From Stomoxys calcitrans (lineage: Eukaryota > Arthropoda > Insecta > Diptera > Muscidae): a stretch of 64,000 bases of DNA. Below are positions 42,592 to 52,525 of this stretch, piece by piece. How positions within the stretch are numbered: the stretch's first letter is position 1; each line of letters opens with the position of its first letter. The stretch is from the NCBI RefSeq assembly GCF_963082655.1, contig NC_081553.1:190708113-190772112 (forward strand), written 5' to 3'. A program made the position numbers and the translations under genes. The notes beneath the pieces are model-generated. The model did no database searches, had not been told where the DNA came from, and saw nothing but the letters and a program-made list of their open reading frames with translations.

Positions 42592-45500
42592 TTAAAATTT
42601 TGAAAAGGGAAGTGGGCGAGAATTCTAGTAGTAAACATGAAGTTAAGAAAGTTGAATTGAAATCTTTGCACCAAAGAATTGTTGAATATGAAAATGCAAG
42701 GAAAAGAATTTTTTTAGAAGATATAAGGAAAAGAAGTCGGAACTATAAGAAAATTGAAAAACTTAGGTTAAGGACATTAATGATTAAGAAAGCTAAACGG
42801 ATGGTGATCGAAACCATCTTGACTACCGGAGGTGACAACCGAATTTTTGCAAAGACTACAGTAGCTGGTAAGGAAATAACCGCTCTTTTGGATTCGGGTG
42901 CAGGAGCTTGCTGTTTAGGTAAAAATGCAATGGAATTTTTACGAGATGTTGATAAGGAAATTGTGAAAATTAAGGACCAAGTAGTAAGAACGGCCAATGG
43001 TAGTAGTGTTCAAGTCCTCGGCATAGTGACGTTACCAGTGTCATGGAAAGGAACATCAAAGGATATAGACTTTCTTGTCGTACCAAATTTGGAGCAGGAG
43101 TGTTACTTTGGAATCGATTTTTGGCGTATTTTCCATCTGCCGATAGTAGGCGAAAGTTTAATAGGAAGCACCATGATATCAGAGATTATACCTGACGAAC
43201 AAGGCGAAACAGAGAGTAGACAACATAGTCTTTCAATGGAGCAGCAAGTTCAGCTTGAGAGGGCTAAGGCGAAATTTCCGTCATTTGCGGTTCTTGGACT
43301 GGGTAAGACTTGTCTTGAAGAACATCGGATAGACGTGTTTGATGAGGACATCCCCATAAAACAACGTCATTACCCAGTGTCACCTGTAATACAGGAGTTG
43401 TTGTACAAAGAACTGGATCGTATGTTGAGCTTGGGCGTAATCGAGATCAGCAACAGCAGTTGGAGTTCGCCGGTTACGTTGGTAAGGAAGGGTGAGAAGA
43501 ATCGCTTGTGCCTCGACGCGCGTAAGGTGAACGCAAGGACGATTAAGGACGCGTATCCTTTGCCCCATATTGAAGGTATTCTGAGCCGATTACAGGACAC
43601 AAGCTTCATATCTGCCATCGACCTCAAGGACGCGTTTTGGCAGATCCCGCTTGAAGAGAAGTCGAGGGAGAAAACGGCATTTACGGTTCCTGGGCGGCCA
43701 TTATACCACTTTACGGTTATGCCGTTTGGACTCTGTAATGCCGCCCAGAGAATGTGCAGACTTATGGACAAGGCCATTCCCGCCGTACTCCGTAACAATG
43801 TCTTTGTCTACCTCGACGACCTTTTAGTGGTTTCTGCCAGCTTCGTGGAACATATTGAGCTGCTTGGGAAGGTGGCACACTGCCTGGACAAGGCCGGACT
43901 CACCATTAATGTGGAGAAAAGCAAATTTTGCTTCAGGGAGGTCCGTTACTTGGGCTTCATTGTGGGTGATGGCTGCATAAGAACGGATGAATCCAAAGTA
44001 GAGGCTATTAGGGATTTCCCTGTACCTAAGAGTCCAAGACAACTACGTCGGTTTCTAGGGATGTGCGGTTGGTACCGACGATTCATCCAGGATTATGCAA
44101 CCATCGCAGCCCCTCTCCACGATTGCCTGACCAAGGACAATGTTAAGTGCTTTCGAATTGGCGATGAGGCCCTATCTTCCTTTCAGAGCCTCAAGAGAAG
44201 TTTGACTTCGGCTCCCTTGCTATCTAACCCGGATTTCAAGCGCCCATTTTTCATCCAGTGTGATGCGTCAACTCATGGGGTCGGAGGGGTTCTTTTTCAG
44301 TTGGATGATGATGGAAATGAGCACCCTATAGCGTACATGTCCGTTAAGCTCAATAAGGCCCAAAGGAACTATAGCGTGACTGAGCTGGAATGTTACGCAG
44401 CGGTGCTCAGCGTGAAGAAGTTTCGTCCCTACGTGGAGGGGTTACCCTTCACCATCATCACGGATCACTCCAGCCTCAAATGGCTGATGAGCCAGAAAGA
44501 GTTGACGGGAAGACTTGCAAGGTGGAGCTTGAAATTGCAGGCCTTCGAGTTTCGGATAGAACACCGCAAGGGGTCGCTTAATGTCGTGCCTGACACACTC
44601 TCGCGAGCATTTATGGAGGCGGTTGTCAGAGGGAGTCGTTTCCTGGATTTGGACCTTACTAGCACACATTTTAACTCTGAGGAATATGATGCTTTGAGGA
44701 CTAAGGTTAAGGAGTGCAAAGGGGCGATACCAGATTTATGTGTCTCAGACAAATTTGTCTATAGACGAACAAAATTTGCTACAGGTGATCCATTGGACGA
44801 GGAGAATTCCTGGAAATTATGGGTGCCCAAGCCTTTGCAGGATGATTTGGTAAAAGCGTCTCATGAATCACCATCAGCCGGACACGGAGGCATCCACAAG
44901 ACTTTGGCGAGATTGAGGGAAAAATATTATTGGCCCAGAATGGTATGTGACGTCAAGGATGCTGTTAAAAATTGTGACGTCTGCTGTGCCAGTAAGACCG
45001 GAAACTCCTTTGGAAAGCCATTTATGGGGAGACAAAATGTGACCGAAAGGCCTTTCCAACGATTGTATATCGATTTTATGGGGCCATACCCCAGGACTAA
45101 AGACGGAAATGTATTTCTTTTCGTTTGTCTGGACCACTTTTCGAAGTTTGTGTCGTTGGAACCCATGCGTACTGCTACTGCTGCGAACGTCATCAAATTC
45201 CTTGAGAAACGGATATTCCTGACCTTTGGCGTCCCAGAGTTTGTGCACTCGGACAACGGACGCCAGTTTGTTGCTGAAATATTCCAAGAATTCCTTGCGA
45301 AGTACGGAACAAAGCACATAAGAACTGCCCTCTATGCTCCCCAATCTAACGCCGCCGAGCGGGTCAATAGATCAGTATTGCAAATGATCAGATCTCATGT
45401 AGGCTCCGATCAACGAGATTGGGACAGACACATTGGTAACATTGAGTTTGCGCTAAGATGTGCTACCCATAGTTCTATTGGTGTTTCACCATACTATGCT

Positions 45501-45893
45501 GTCTTTGGACTGGGTATGGTTCAACATGCATCCGCATACGATGTTATTAGAAACATAGATTCTATAAAAGACCTTGATTTAGTATTAGAGAACCTTTCAG
45601 ACAGACAACACCTTATAAGGGATAAAATTTTTCATAATCTCAAGCTAGCTCATGACCGTGCAGCAAAGACATATAATGTCAGGGCTAGGGAAGTCAAGTT
45701 TAAAGAAGGCCAGCTCATATATAGACGGAATTTCAAACTGAGTAGCAAAGTAAACCATTATAACCCAAAGCTGGCACCTATGAATATTAAGGGCATTATT
45801 TTAAAAGTACTGGGAAATTCTCTTTACGAGGTCGGAAGCTTAGATGGCAAAAGTAAAGGAGTTTATCACGGAAAGGACCTATTTGTAGTATAG
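42513..45893 (+). CDS. pol: Pol polyprotein: protease, reverse transcriptase, RNase H, integrase
   Basis: Makes the enzymes for copying the element RNA and inserting the cDNA. The frame is open from 42513, is -1 relative to gag and has no ATG before the protease, so it is probably made by frameshifting. Residues are numbered from 42558: aspartic protease LLDSGAGA (Asp112); RT with LCLDARKVN (about 315), DLKDAFWQIPL, MPFGLCNA and the catalytic YLDD at 418-421; RNase H with QCDASTHG (Asp569), ELECYA and TDHSSL; integrase with the zinc HHCC-type segment from about 769 (GHGGIHKT, NCDVCC) and the catalytic triad Asp839, Asp899, Glu934 (D-x59-D-x34-E). A degenerate GPY/F-like piece, KLAPMNIKGIILKV, lies near 1070. 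There is no chromodomain and no stop or missing catalytic residue, so the enzyme set looks intact. Confidence 0.95.
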   Translation, partial: AQCGKRKCGRGDGVPLSTHGDPGGVVVKILKREVGENSSSKHEVKKVELKSLHQRIVEYENARKRIFLEDIRKRSRNYKKIEKLRLRTLMIKKAKRMVIETILTTGGDNRIFAKTTVAGKEITALLDSGAGACCLGKNAMEFLRDVDKEIVKIKDQVVRTANGSSVQVLGIVTLPVSWKGTSKDIDFLVVPNLEQECYFGIDFWRIFHLPIVGESLIGSTMISEIIPDEQGETESRQHSLSMEQQVQLERAKAKFPSFAVLGLGKTCLEEHRIDVFDEDIPIKQRHYPVSPVIQELLYKELDRMLSLGVIEISNSSWSSPVTLVRKGEKNRLCLDARKVNARTIKDAYPLPHIEGILSRLQDTSFISAIDLKDAFWQIPLEEKSREKTAFTVPGRPLYHFTVMPFGLCNAAQRMCRLMDKAIPAVLRNNVFVYLDDLLVVSASFVEHIELLGKVAHCLDKAGLTINVEKSKFCFREVRYLGFIVGDGCIRTDESKVEAIRDFPVPKSPRQLRRFLGMCGWYRRFIQDYATIAAPLHDCLTKDNVKCFRIGDEALSSFQSLKRSLTSAPLLSNPDFKRPFFIQCDASTHGVGGVLFQLDDDGNEHPIAYMSVKLNKAQRNYSVTELECYAAVLSVKKFRPYVEGLPFTIITDHSSLKWLMSQKELTGRLARWSLKLQAFEFRIEHRKGSLNVVPDTLSRAFMEAVVRGSRFLDLDLTSTHFNSEEYDALRTKVKECKGAIPDLCVSDKFVYRRTKFATGDPLDEENSWKLWVPKPLQDDLVKASHESPSAGHGGIHKTLARLREKYYWPRMVCDVKDAVKNCDVCCASKTGNSFGKPFMGRQNVTERPFQRLYIDFMGPYPRTKDGNVFLFVCLDHFSKFVSLEPMRTATAANVIKFLEKRIFLTFGVPEFVHSDNGRQFVAEIFQEFLAKYGTKHIRTALYAPQSNAAERVNRSVLQMIRSHVGSDQRDWDRHIGNIEFALRCATHSSIGVSPYYAVFGLGMVQHASAYDVIRNIDSIKDLDLVLENLSDRQHLIRDKIFHNLKLAHDRAAKTYNVRAREVKFKEGQLIYRRNFKLSSKVNHYNPKLAPMNIKGIILKVLGNSLYEVGSLDGKSKGVYHGKDLFVV

Positions 45894-46281
45894 TTTTCCC
45901 CGACTAGCTTTGTTACGTGGGTCGAGGCCACACATTTGTGTAGGATACCTCGGAGAGCAATATTTGGTTAATAAAACCCTTGTAGCACAACCGCTAGGAA
46001 ATGTCTTTGGTTACTTCAAACCCCTTTTTCTATTCGAATATTTTTAAACTCAGTTGGGCAATTTTCTAGTTTTCTGAGGAAAAGACAATTTTTTTTTTTT
46101 TCTCCAACTATTTTAATTAATATTCCATTATTATCTATCGACTTTCTTCCAAGTGTAATTTTGACTCAGAGTGTTAGGTTGAATCTTATAACTTTACGAA
46201 TTTGCGGGAATTATTTGGATTTAAATATAGCAATATTCCAAATATTTGGCTGCCGGAATGAGACAACCAAGGCTTTGGGGC

Positions 46282-46312
<31 letters not shown>

Positions 46313-46430
46313 TTTTCACGATATATGTCTTCTTTTATTTCACTAAAATTGTAAAAGTTTAAACTTTCAGATTCAATCAAAGCATTTTCGCACTCGTTCC
46401 ATGCCTTTAAGGCATCGACGGCTGCGAGCC
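45894..46430 (+). other. Region between pol and the 3' LTR; no env, no clear polypurine tract
   Basis: 537 bp with an A28 run at about 46281-46308 and a near-palindrome ATGCCTTTAAGGCAT at 46401-46415. The 15 bases before the 3' LTR (CGACGGCTGCGAGCC) are not a purine run, so the plus-strand primer is not where expected. Confidence 0.7.
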
Positions 46431-47742
46431 TGTTGTGTGTAGATATGATTGAAAATATTAATTTATTTTTCTATTCACAATAACTTTAAATTTTTTTTTA
46501 TAACGATCTATTGAAACATGCAACTATGTTATTACTCTAAATTTTTGATTTGAAGTTTCTTCAATTTGTGTTTTCATCACCACATTCCGTTCTCAGAAAA
46601 AAAAAGACAAAAAATGAGGAGAGAAGGGTAATTTCCGCCCATGTTTAAGTCTTGTGTTTGGCGAGTTTGGTTTTAGTTTTGTGATGTTATAAAAAAAAAA
46701 AAAAAAATTGCAATTGGATAAAAAAAAAAAAAAAGAAATTAACAGCAAAATTTGACAAGATATAAAGCAAAATAAAAAAAAAAAAAAATGTCATAGAAAG
46801 TATATCCATACAAAAAAATATGAAAACTATATGAAAAACATATCTGTAAAGTGACATAGTTTTAGAAAAGAAAATATAAAAAGAAAAATTGATTACAATA
46901 TTACCGAGAAAAGAGTTTTAAGAAATCAAAGAACATAAAAAGTTTACTTAGACACCTTAACCTAGACTTGCAAAAGGAATGCCATGGAAGGCACATAATT
47001 TGATGGGTTATGTCATAACCAAAAAAAAAAAAAAACCAACGTGCTACCATGTATTCTATTACTTTTTTGCCAATAACCCCAGAAAACTTAATATAACAAA
47101 AAAAAAAGGCAACAAGACAAAGATAGTAATGATTGAACTAAGAGAAGATAATGTCTAAAGAGAGCCAACTGTCTGTGACAAAAATAAAAGAGATCAAGCA
47201 CAGCTTGTAAACAAAAAAAAAAAAAAAAAACAAAAATACAAAAATAAAAAAAAAAATATGTTGTAACGAAGCAGTTCAAAATAAAATGTAACAACTAAAG
47301 AAGAAGAAGAGATAACTATTCTAAAAGCATTTAAATAAGTGAACGATCTGAAACAAAAATAAAAACAAAGAACAAGAAGAAAAAGCAAGACAAAAAAAAG
47401 TATAACAGTTTAGAAACTAGTTGAAAGCAAAAAGATAAAAGAATTAACTAGTATAAAGAATGTAAATAAATAAGAATAATCAAAACAAACAAGACATTTT
47501 TTGAAAAAAAGAAAAAAAACAGAAATAAGAAGTAGAGATACAAAATTTCAAATATAACGTAAGAAGGATGGATCAAAGTGGAAGGCAGAAACCTTAAGCA
47601 AAATAGAAACCACAACAAAAATCGAGACTAGAATTATATAGTTTTTTTTTATATTTTTAAATTCTTTTTGTAAATATATAGGTATGTACATATATTAGCT
47701 TTAAGAAATTCAGTAGTTGTAAGATATATATAAAGAAATACA

Positions 47743-47777
<35 letters not shown>

Positions 47778-48350
47778 AAAACCAAACTTTAAAAATTTTA
47801 AAATGTGAACTAAATTTTTAAATAAAATTATAATGAATTTGAATAATATTATCTTTTTGTCTTCTGAGAACTTAATTGGAATGATGGTGTGAACTGAGTT
47901 TTGCTGAGGTAGGGTGTTGCATGTTGGAAATGGGTGTGAAGGAATTACGAGTGAGAGACCGGACAGACGACATGGACAATAGACAGTAATCGGACAGACA
48001 TATTCGAACAGAAATGGGTATATTTTCGGAATCAGGAGCCATGAGAATATACATAGGCTACAGACTTGCAGAGTCGTAGATGGGGTGGGGGCTCAAATGA
48101 CGGACGTGACATTGGACAGTGGACCTTGTGTGCGTATGCATACGTATCTATGTTTTTTTTTTTTTTTTTTTTGTTTTCTTTATGTATCCTTTTTTTATTT
48201 TTCTTATGACACGAGAAATTTTATGTTTTTGGTTCGTTGTGACTTGTGGTGAGAAGTATCCATACCCCAATACCGTCGAGCTACCGGATAACGCCACCGT
48301 GTCAGAATATCATTTATAAGTCACAGCAGGGATAAACATGAACCATAACA
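46431..48350 (+). repeat. 3' LTR, 1,920 bp
   Basis: Matches the 5' LTR at a constant offset of 8155 up to the A tract and 8152 after it, so one 3-base length change in the A tract is the only net difference. It ends AACCATAACA before the ATCC target duplication. Confidence 0.95.
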
Positions 48351-48960
48351 ATCCGTTCCTTCTTTCTTCCTTCCCACATTTGACTATTTTTCATACCTTT
48401 TCAGCCACCTCATCATCCCCTTTGTCTTTTCCATCCTCCCCTATTCCGTCTGTTCTTCCTTGATCCTTTCTCCACACTTAAAAATTCCGTCTTTTCTTCT
48501 GTTCTGTCTTACGTAACTTTTTTCGTAACTCCTTCCGAAACTTCTTCCGTACTTTCTTCCTATCCTTCTTCTGCTCGTTATGCCGTAACTTCTCCAGTCC
48601 TTGCTTCCGTTACATCTTGCATCCCTTCTTCTGGACTACTTCCTATTTCCTTATATCCTATATTTAGAACTTCTTCGGCGCGCCTTACACTTTTCCTCTC
48701 ATTCCTCTTTCCTCTCTTTAGAACCATCTTCCGCCCGTTCTTCTTACATTTCTACAACTAACACTTGTTCGGTCCCTTCTTTCGTCACCCTTTCCATCAG
48801 TTACACCTTCCGTTCCTTATTGTTTTCAATCTATTGTCCCTCCTTTCATCAGTTCTTCAGGCAACTCCTTCCATCTCTATGCCCCACTACCCTTCCTTCA
48901 CTACTCCCTCCTTTCAAACCTTCTGTCTCTTAAATTTTTCCTCAAAGTTTTGTCTCTTCC
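48351..48960 (+). repeat. Pyrimidine-rich satellite flank right of the LTR element
   Basis: Continues the TTCC/CTTC-rich block interrupted by the retrotransposon. GTAACTTCTCCAGTC occurs here at about 48584 and in the left flank at about 38238 with similar surroundings, so the two flanks share a diverged duplicated segment. Frames through it are not treated as genes. Confidence 0.65.
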
Positions 48961-51740
48961 ATCATTTTGTCACGATTTGTTTGTCCTTTAAACGACTTTA
49001 TAACACAAACTCATACTGTTCAGCATAAATATTTCAGTACCTATTTCAACAATGAAAAATTATTGCCAGTAAAGCGAATTACATACACATCCACATGCTC
49101 CATGCTGCTCTGTCAGTCCTTGGATTTAGTCAATCATGGGCTTGCATTTTTCACCACTTTTCACCAGAGAGTATATTTCTCTGTTATTATGCTATGCCTG
49201 CTCATCAAAGCGACATGATTTTGCAAAGTAATAAAATCATGTCCTGTCGCCTTGCCGCCATACAAAAGGATAATGATATTGAAATGTTCTCTGCGTTGAA
49301 TGGTAAAAGCGCACACAAAAGAGATTTTCCAAGCGTTAACCAGCAAAAGGAAGACGACATGTTGCCAAGATCCAACATGTCATAATCATGGTCTTCAATT
49401 TATCTTAGATTTAGGAGAGGACCTTGCTGCCGCTGCTGAGCAAGGCATGGGGTAAAGCCAAAGTAAGTAAAAAAAAAACAAAATCAACTCCCTCCCTTCC
49501 TCTCTCACTTTCTATCTATTCAAGTGTTTTACCATGGGCCTAGCAAGCTTTGGCAAGCATTTTTTTGGGGGGGTTTCAAAAAAAAAAGCCTGAAAACACG
49601 TTAAGAGCGGAGTTTAAAGTACATGTTTTCTGGCAATTTACTCTACATTTTCACACTCGTGTGACCTCGATGTAATTTAATGAAAATTGTGGGAAATCCT
49701 TTTGACACTTCCCTCTACGGTCAATGGGCAAGATGAAAAGCTGGCCAACAGCTAGCCGTTGTACCTGACCAAACAACACCTTGTTGGGTGCTGGTAGGCA
49801 ATCGTGCTGGTGCTGCCGAGTTAAGGTTGGCAGTGGTCATGATGGCTCCAAAGGCGTTGAAATGTAAATGGGCTAAACAATTCTCTACAACCCCACCTAG
49901 GGTTGAGTGTAAGGGGGAGGTACTTTGCTGCTGCTGCTGCTGCTGCTGCTTCTTGTTTTGCACGTCTTCTGGGCAGTGTGCAAAACAGGGCCACAAATGT
50001 TTGCTCTTCATCAATGACTTGCGGTGCCTGAAACACTTAGCCTACACAATGCCTCAATTTGGGCCAGGTGCTTGTAGGCGAGGGTAGGGAGTTTGTTATG
50101 CTTGGTAAAATCGTTGGTTGGCGGTAATGCTGGTCTTGGTGTGGTGTAGCAAAATGATGATGAAAAATTCGTAATTACTGATGATGATTTGGTGGAAGAA
50201 CCATTTGACCGCTGGCCTCAGGCTGCCACAGAGCCTAGTAAATGATGAAAGCGACCATGAAGAATGATGTTTAGTTTTATAGGCGGGCAGGAGGTGTTGG
50301 GAGAGCGACCAAGACCTTGTAGCAGTATCTGAAGTGGATGGTCAGAACAATTTGCTGGCATTGGACGATGATTCATAATTTGCCAGGCAATTGAAATAGA
50401 AATGACAAGTCATCATCCATTTCTTAGGCTATTAGGCCTCCCCAAAAATGACAATTTTACAAAATTGCTACATTAACGACACCAACACACGCAACACCAA
50501 CACCAACATAACACCCCCACCATGACCACAGGGGCAAGGCTCTGGGAAGCCAACAAACTGAAAAGCTGTGCCATTTGCTTGGTAGGGGGAGAGTGATGTG
50601 TTTAGCCACATTTCAAGCATTTAGTCAATCCATCATCAAATGGCCAAGTCTCATATACAAATATTTTCGTTTACTTATGCAAAATATTACAACTTGTCAC
50701 ATCTTGACAATGTGTGTGAGTGTGTGTGTGTGCATAAGAAATGTATTACTTTTATATTGGATAAGCATGTGTGTGTGTGTGTGTTTGTGTGTACTTACCC
50801 AGCAGTATAAGAAAGATTAGCTGCATATTAATCAAACATCCCAGGCGATGGAAATTCAAGCTGGCCAATAACATCTCTTCCCACGGCTGTGATATAGCTG
50901 CTGCCGCTCCTGTTGAGCTGCTGGCTGCTCTAGATGATGATAATGGCAATAGCTGCTGTTGCTTGGTAGCGCTCTCTCGTTTTTTTTCCTCCTATTTTTC
51001 AATTCAATTCTTGATCTCTCTATTATGGTTATTGAAAGCAGAGTAATGTCCTTTTATGTTTCTAATAGTCTTTGTTTGATATCGGCAAGGAATTGATGTT
51101 GATGTTGAATTGGTTGTTGTTGTTGTTGCTGTTGCTGCTGCTGCTTGTGATGATGATGATTATGATGTTTTGCATATTTAAATTGACAATCATTTATAAT
51201 AATTGGCTTCATATTCTAAACATCTATTAGAGACTTTATTGTTTTGCCTTATCTCGCTGTTTTCATCTGTTTTGTATCTATTGTTGACAAAAAGAAACAA
51301 AAAAAAAAGACAAGAGAAAAAACCAATGTTCTGGCATGAGAAAGTCATAAGCAATTGTGATTGTAAGGAAAAAGTTTTTCATAATTTGTACAAAACGAAA
51401 GAAACAAAACACAAAGAGATTGCTGGAGGTTTTGTACACTTATTGAAGTGCTTTTATATTGACATGCACACCTACATGTAACGGCATACACTTTGTTTAC
51501 TTTAAACATGGGTGAAAGTAAAAATACACTCGTGAAAATATGGGAGAAAAAACCCAATTTTTATCTCCATCAAAATAATCTACCCCAAATATTTTAACAA
51601 GGATTTTAACAAAGTGACATGTGAAAATTTCTCAAGGGCAAAGTGTAGCACTTGAAAGTACCTCCCCCCGGCCTAATTTTAAAAAAACGCCAGATTTCGG
51701 AGAAGGCTGGGGAAATTTCAGATAAATTTCTTTGCTACCT
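48961..51740. other. Unassigned sequence with microsatellites, no gene seen
   Basis: Contains (CTG)n at 49927-49951, (TG)n runs at about 50711-50731 and 50768-50790, and GTTGTTGCTGCTGC patches near 51110-51150. No domain-bearing coding region was recognised. Lower repeat density suggests host intron or intergenic DNA. Confidence 0.5.
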
Positions 51741-51742
51741 TA

Positions 51743-51970
51743 TATTGGGTTGCCCAAAAAGTAATTGCGGATTTTTCATATAGTCGGCGTTGACAAATTT
51801 TTTCACAGCTTGTGACTCTGTAATTGCATTCTTTCTTCTGTCAGTTATCAGCTGTTACTTTTAGCTTGCTTTAGAAAAAAAGTGCAAAAAAAAAGTATAT
51901 TTGATTAAAGTTCATTCTAAGTTTTATTAAAAATGCATTTACCTTCTTTTAAAAAATCCGCAATTACTTA
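51743..51970 (+). mobile_element. Mariner-type MITE, right terminus truncated
   Basis: After TA, the left terminus reads TTGGGTTGCCCAAAAAGTAA and continues TTGCGGATTTTT. Near 51951-51970 the inverted partner AAAAAATCCGCAATTACTT appears but stops before the GGGCAACCCAA end. About 226 bp with no transposase. A right-end fragment of the same family is at 59136-59180. Confidence 0.8.
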
Positions 51971-52054
51971 CATAGGAGGTTGTCGCAATGGCCTACCAGA
52001 AATTGAGCTGTTGCTCTTCACGCGTAGATATAACACCGTAGTTTAGACTCCTGT

Positions 52055-52525
52055 CATTGGACGAGGTCACCCTGCGGCTGTCGAAGGAGGGAAAGTACCT
52101 AGGCACAGTCCTCGATTCGAAACTGTACTGGAAGAGTAACACCAAGAAAAGAAGCCGTATGGCACTATTCTCCGTCATTGGACGAGGTCACCCTGAGGCT
52201 GTCGAAGAAGAAACTCTTCTGTCGAAGAAGAAACTCTCCTGGAAGAGCAACACCGAGGAGAGAAGCCTTGAGGCACTATGCTCCGTCATTGGACGAGATC
52301 ACCCTGCAGCTGTCGAAGAAGGGGAAGTGTCTTGGCATAGTCCTCGATTCGAAACTGTCCTGGAAGAGGAACACCGAGGAAAGAAGCCGTAAGGCACTGT
52401 GTTCCGTCATTGAACGAGGTTACCTTGCGGTTGTCGAAGAAGGGGAAGTACCTAGGCATAGTCTTTGATTCGAAACAGTGCTGGAAGAGCAACACCAAGA
52501 AAAGAAGCCGTAAGGCACTGTGTGC
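52055..52525 (+). pseudogene. Tandemly repeated fragment of a non-LTR RT (thumb region), four units
   Basis: Translation gives DEVTLRLSKEGKYLGTVLDSKLYWKSNT and variants. This matches the VKYLGVILDSKLSW region that follows the RT palm in jockey/I-type elements. The unit is repeated at about 52060, 52181, 52292 and 52412 (111-121 bp apart) with frameshifts. The next RT segment (CRRMFGRK, then IVRPVLTYGALVE in shifted frames) lies at 54571-54692, beyond a DINE insertion. Confidence 0.75.

Larger units (their letters stand above)
38276..48350 (+). mobile_element. Full-length Ty3/gypsy LTR retrotransposon, 10,075 bp
   Basis: Two long terminal repeats (38276-40198 and 46431-48350) begin TGTTG and end AACA, and enclose gag and pol. 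ATCC at 38272-38275 and again at 48351-48354 is a 4-bp target duplication, the usual size for Ty3/gypsy. The LTRs appear identical except that one A tract is 33 long in the 5' LTR and 30 in the 3' LTR. The gag and pol frames contain no internal stops. Together these indicate a recent insertion and possibly an active element. PR-RT-RNaseH-IN order is that of Ty3/gypsy. There is no env in the 537 bp between pol and the 3' LTR. Long LTRs and a tRNA-Lys primer site resemble Osvaldo/Ulysses-type elements; that assignment is inference. Confidence 0.95.

Noticed and set aside
45894..46430. env gene or third retroviral gene
   Set aside because: Only 537 bp with A/T tracts and no reading frame of useful length.
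49721..50087. Poly-Gln or poly-Cys frames near 49.9 kb as a host exon
   Set aside because: They arise from a (CTG)n run; flanking residues show no recognisable protein.
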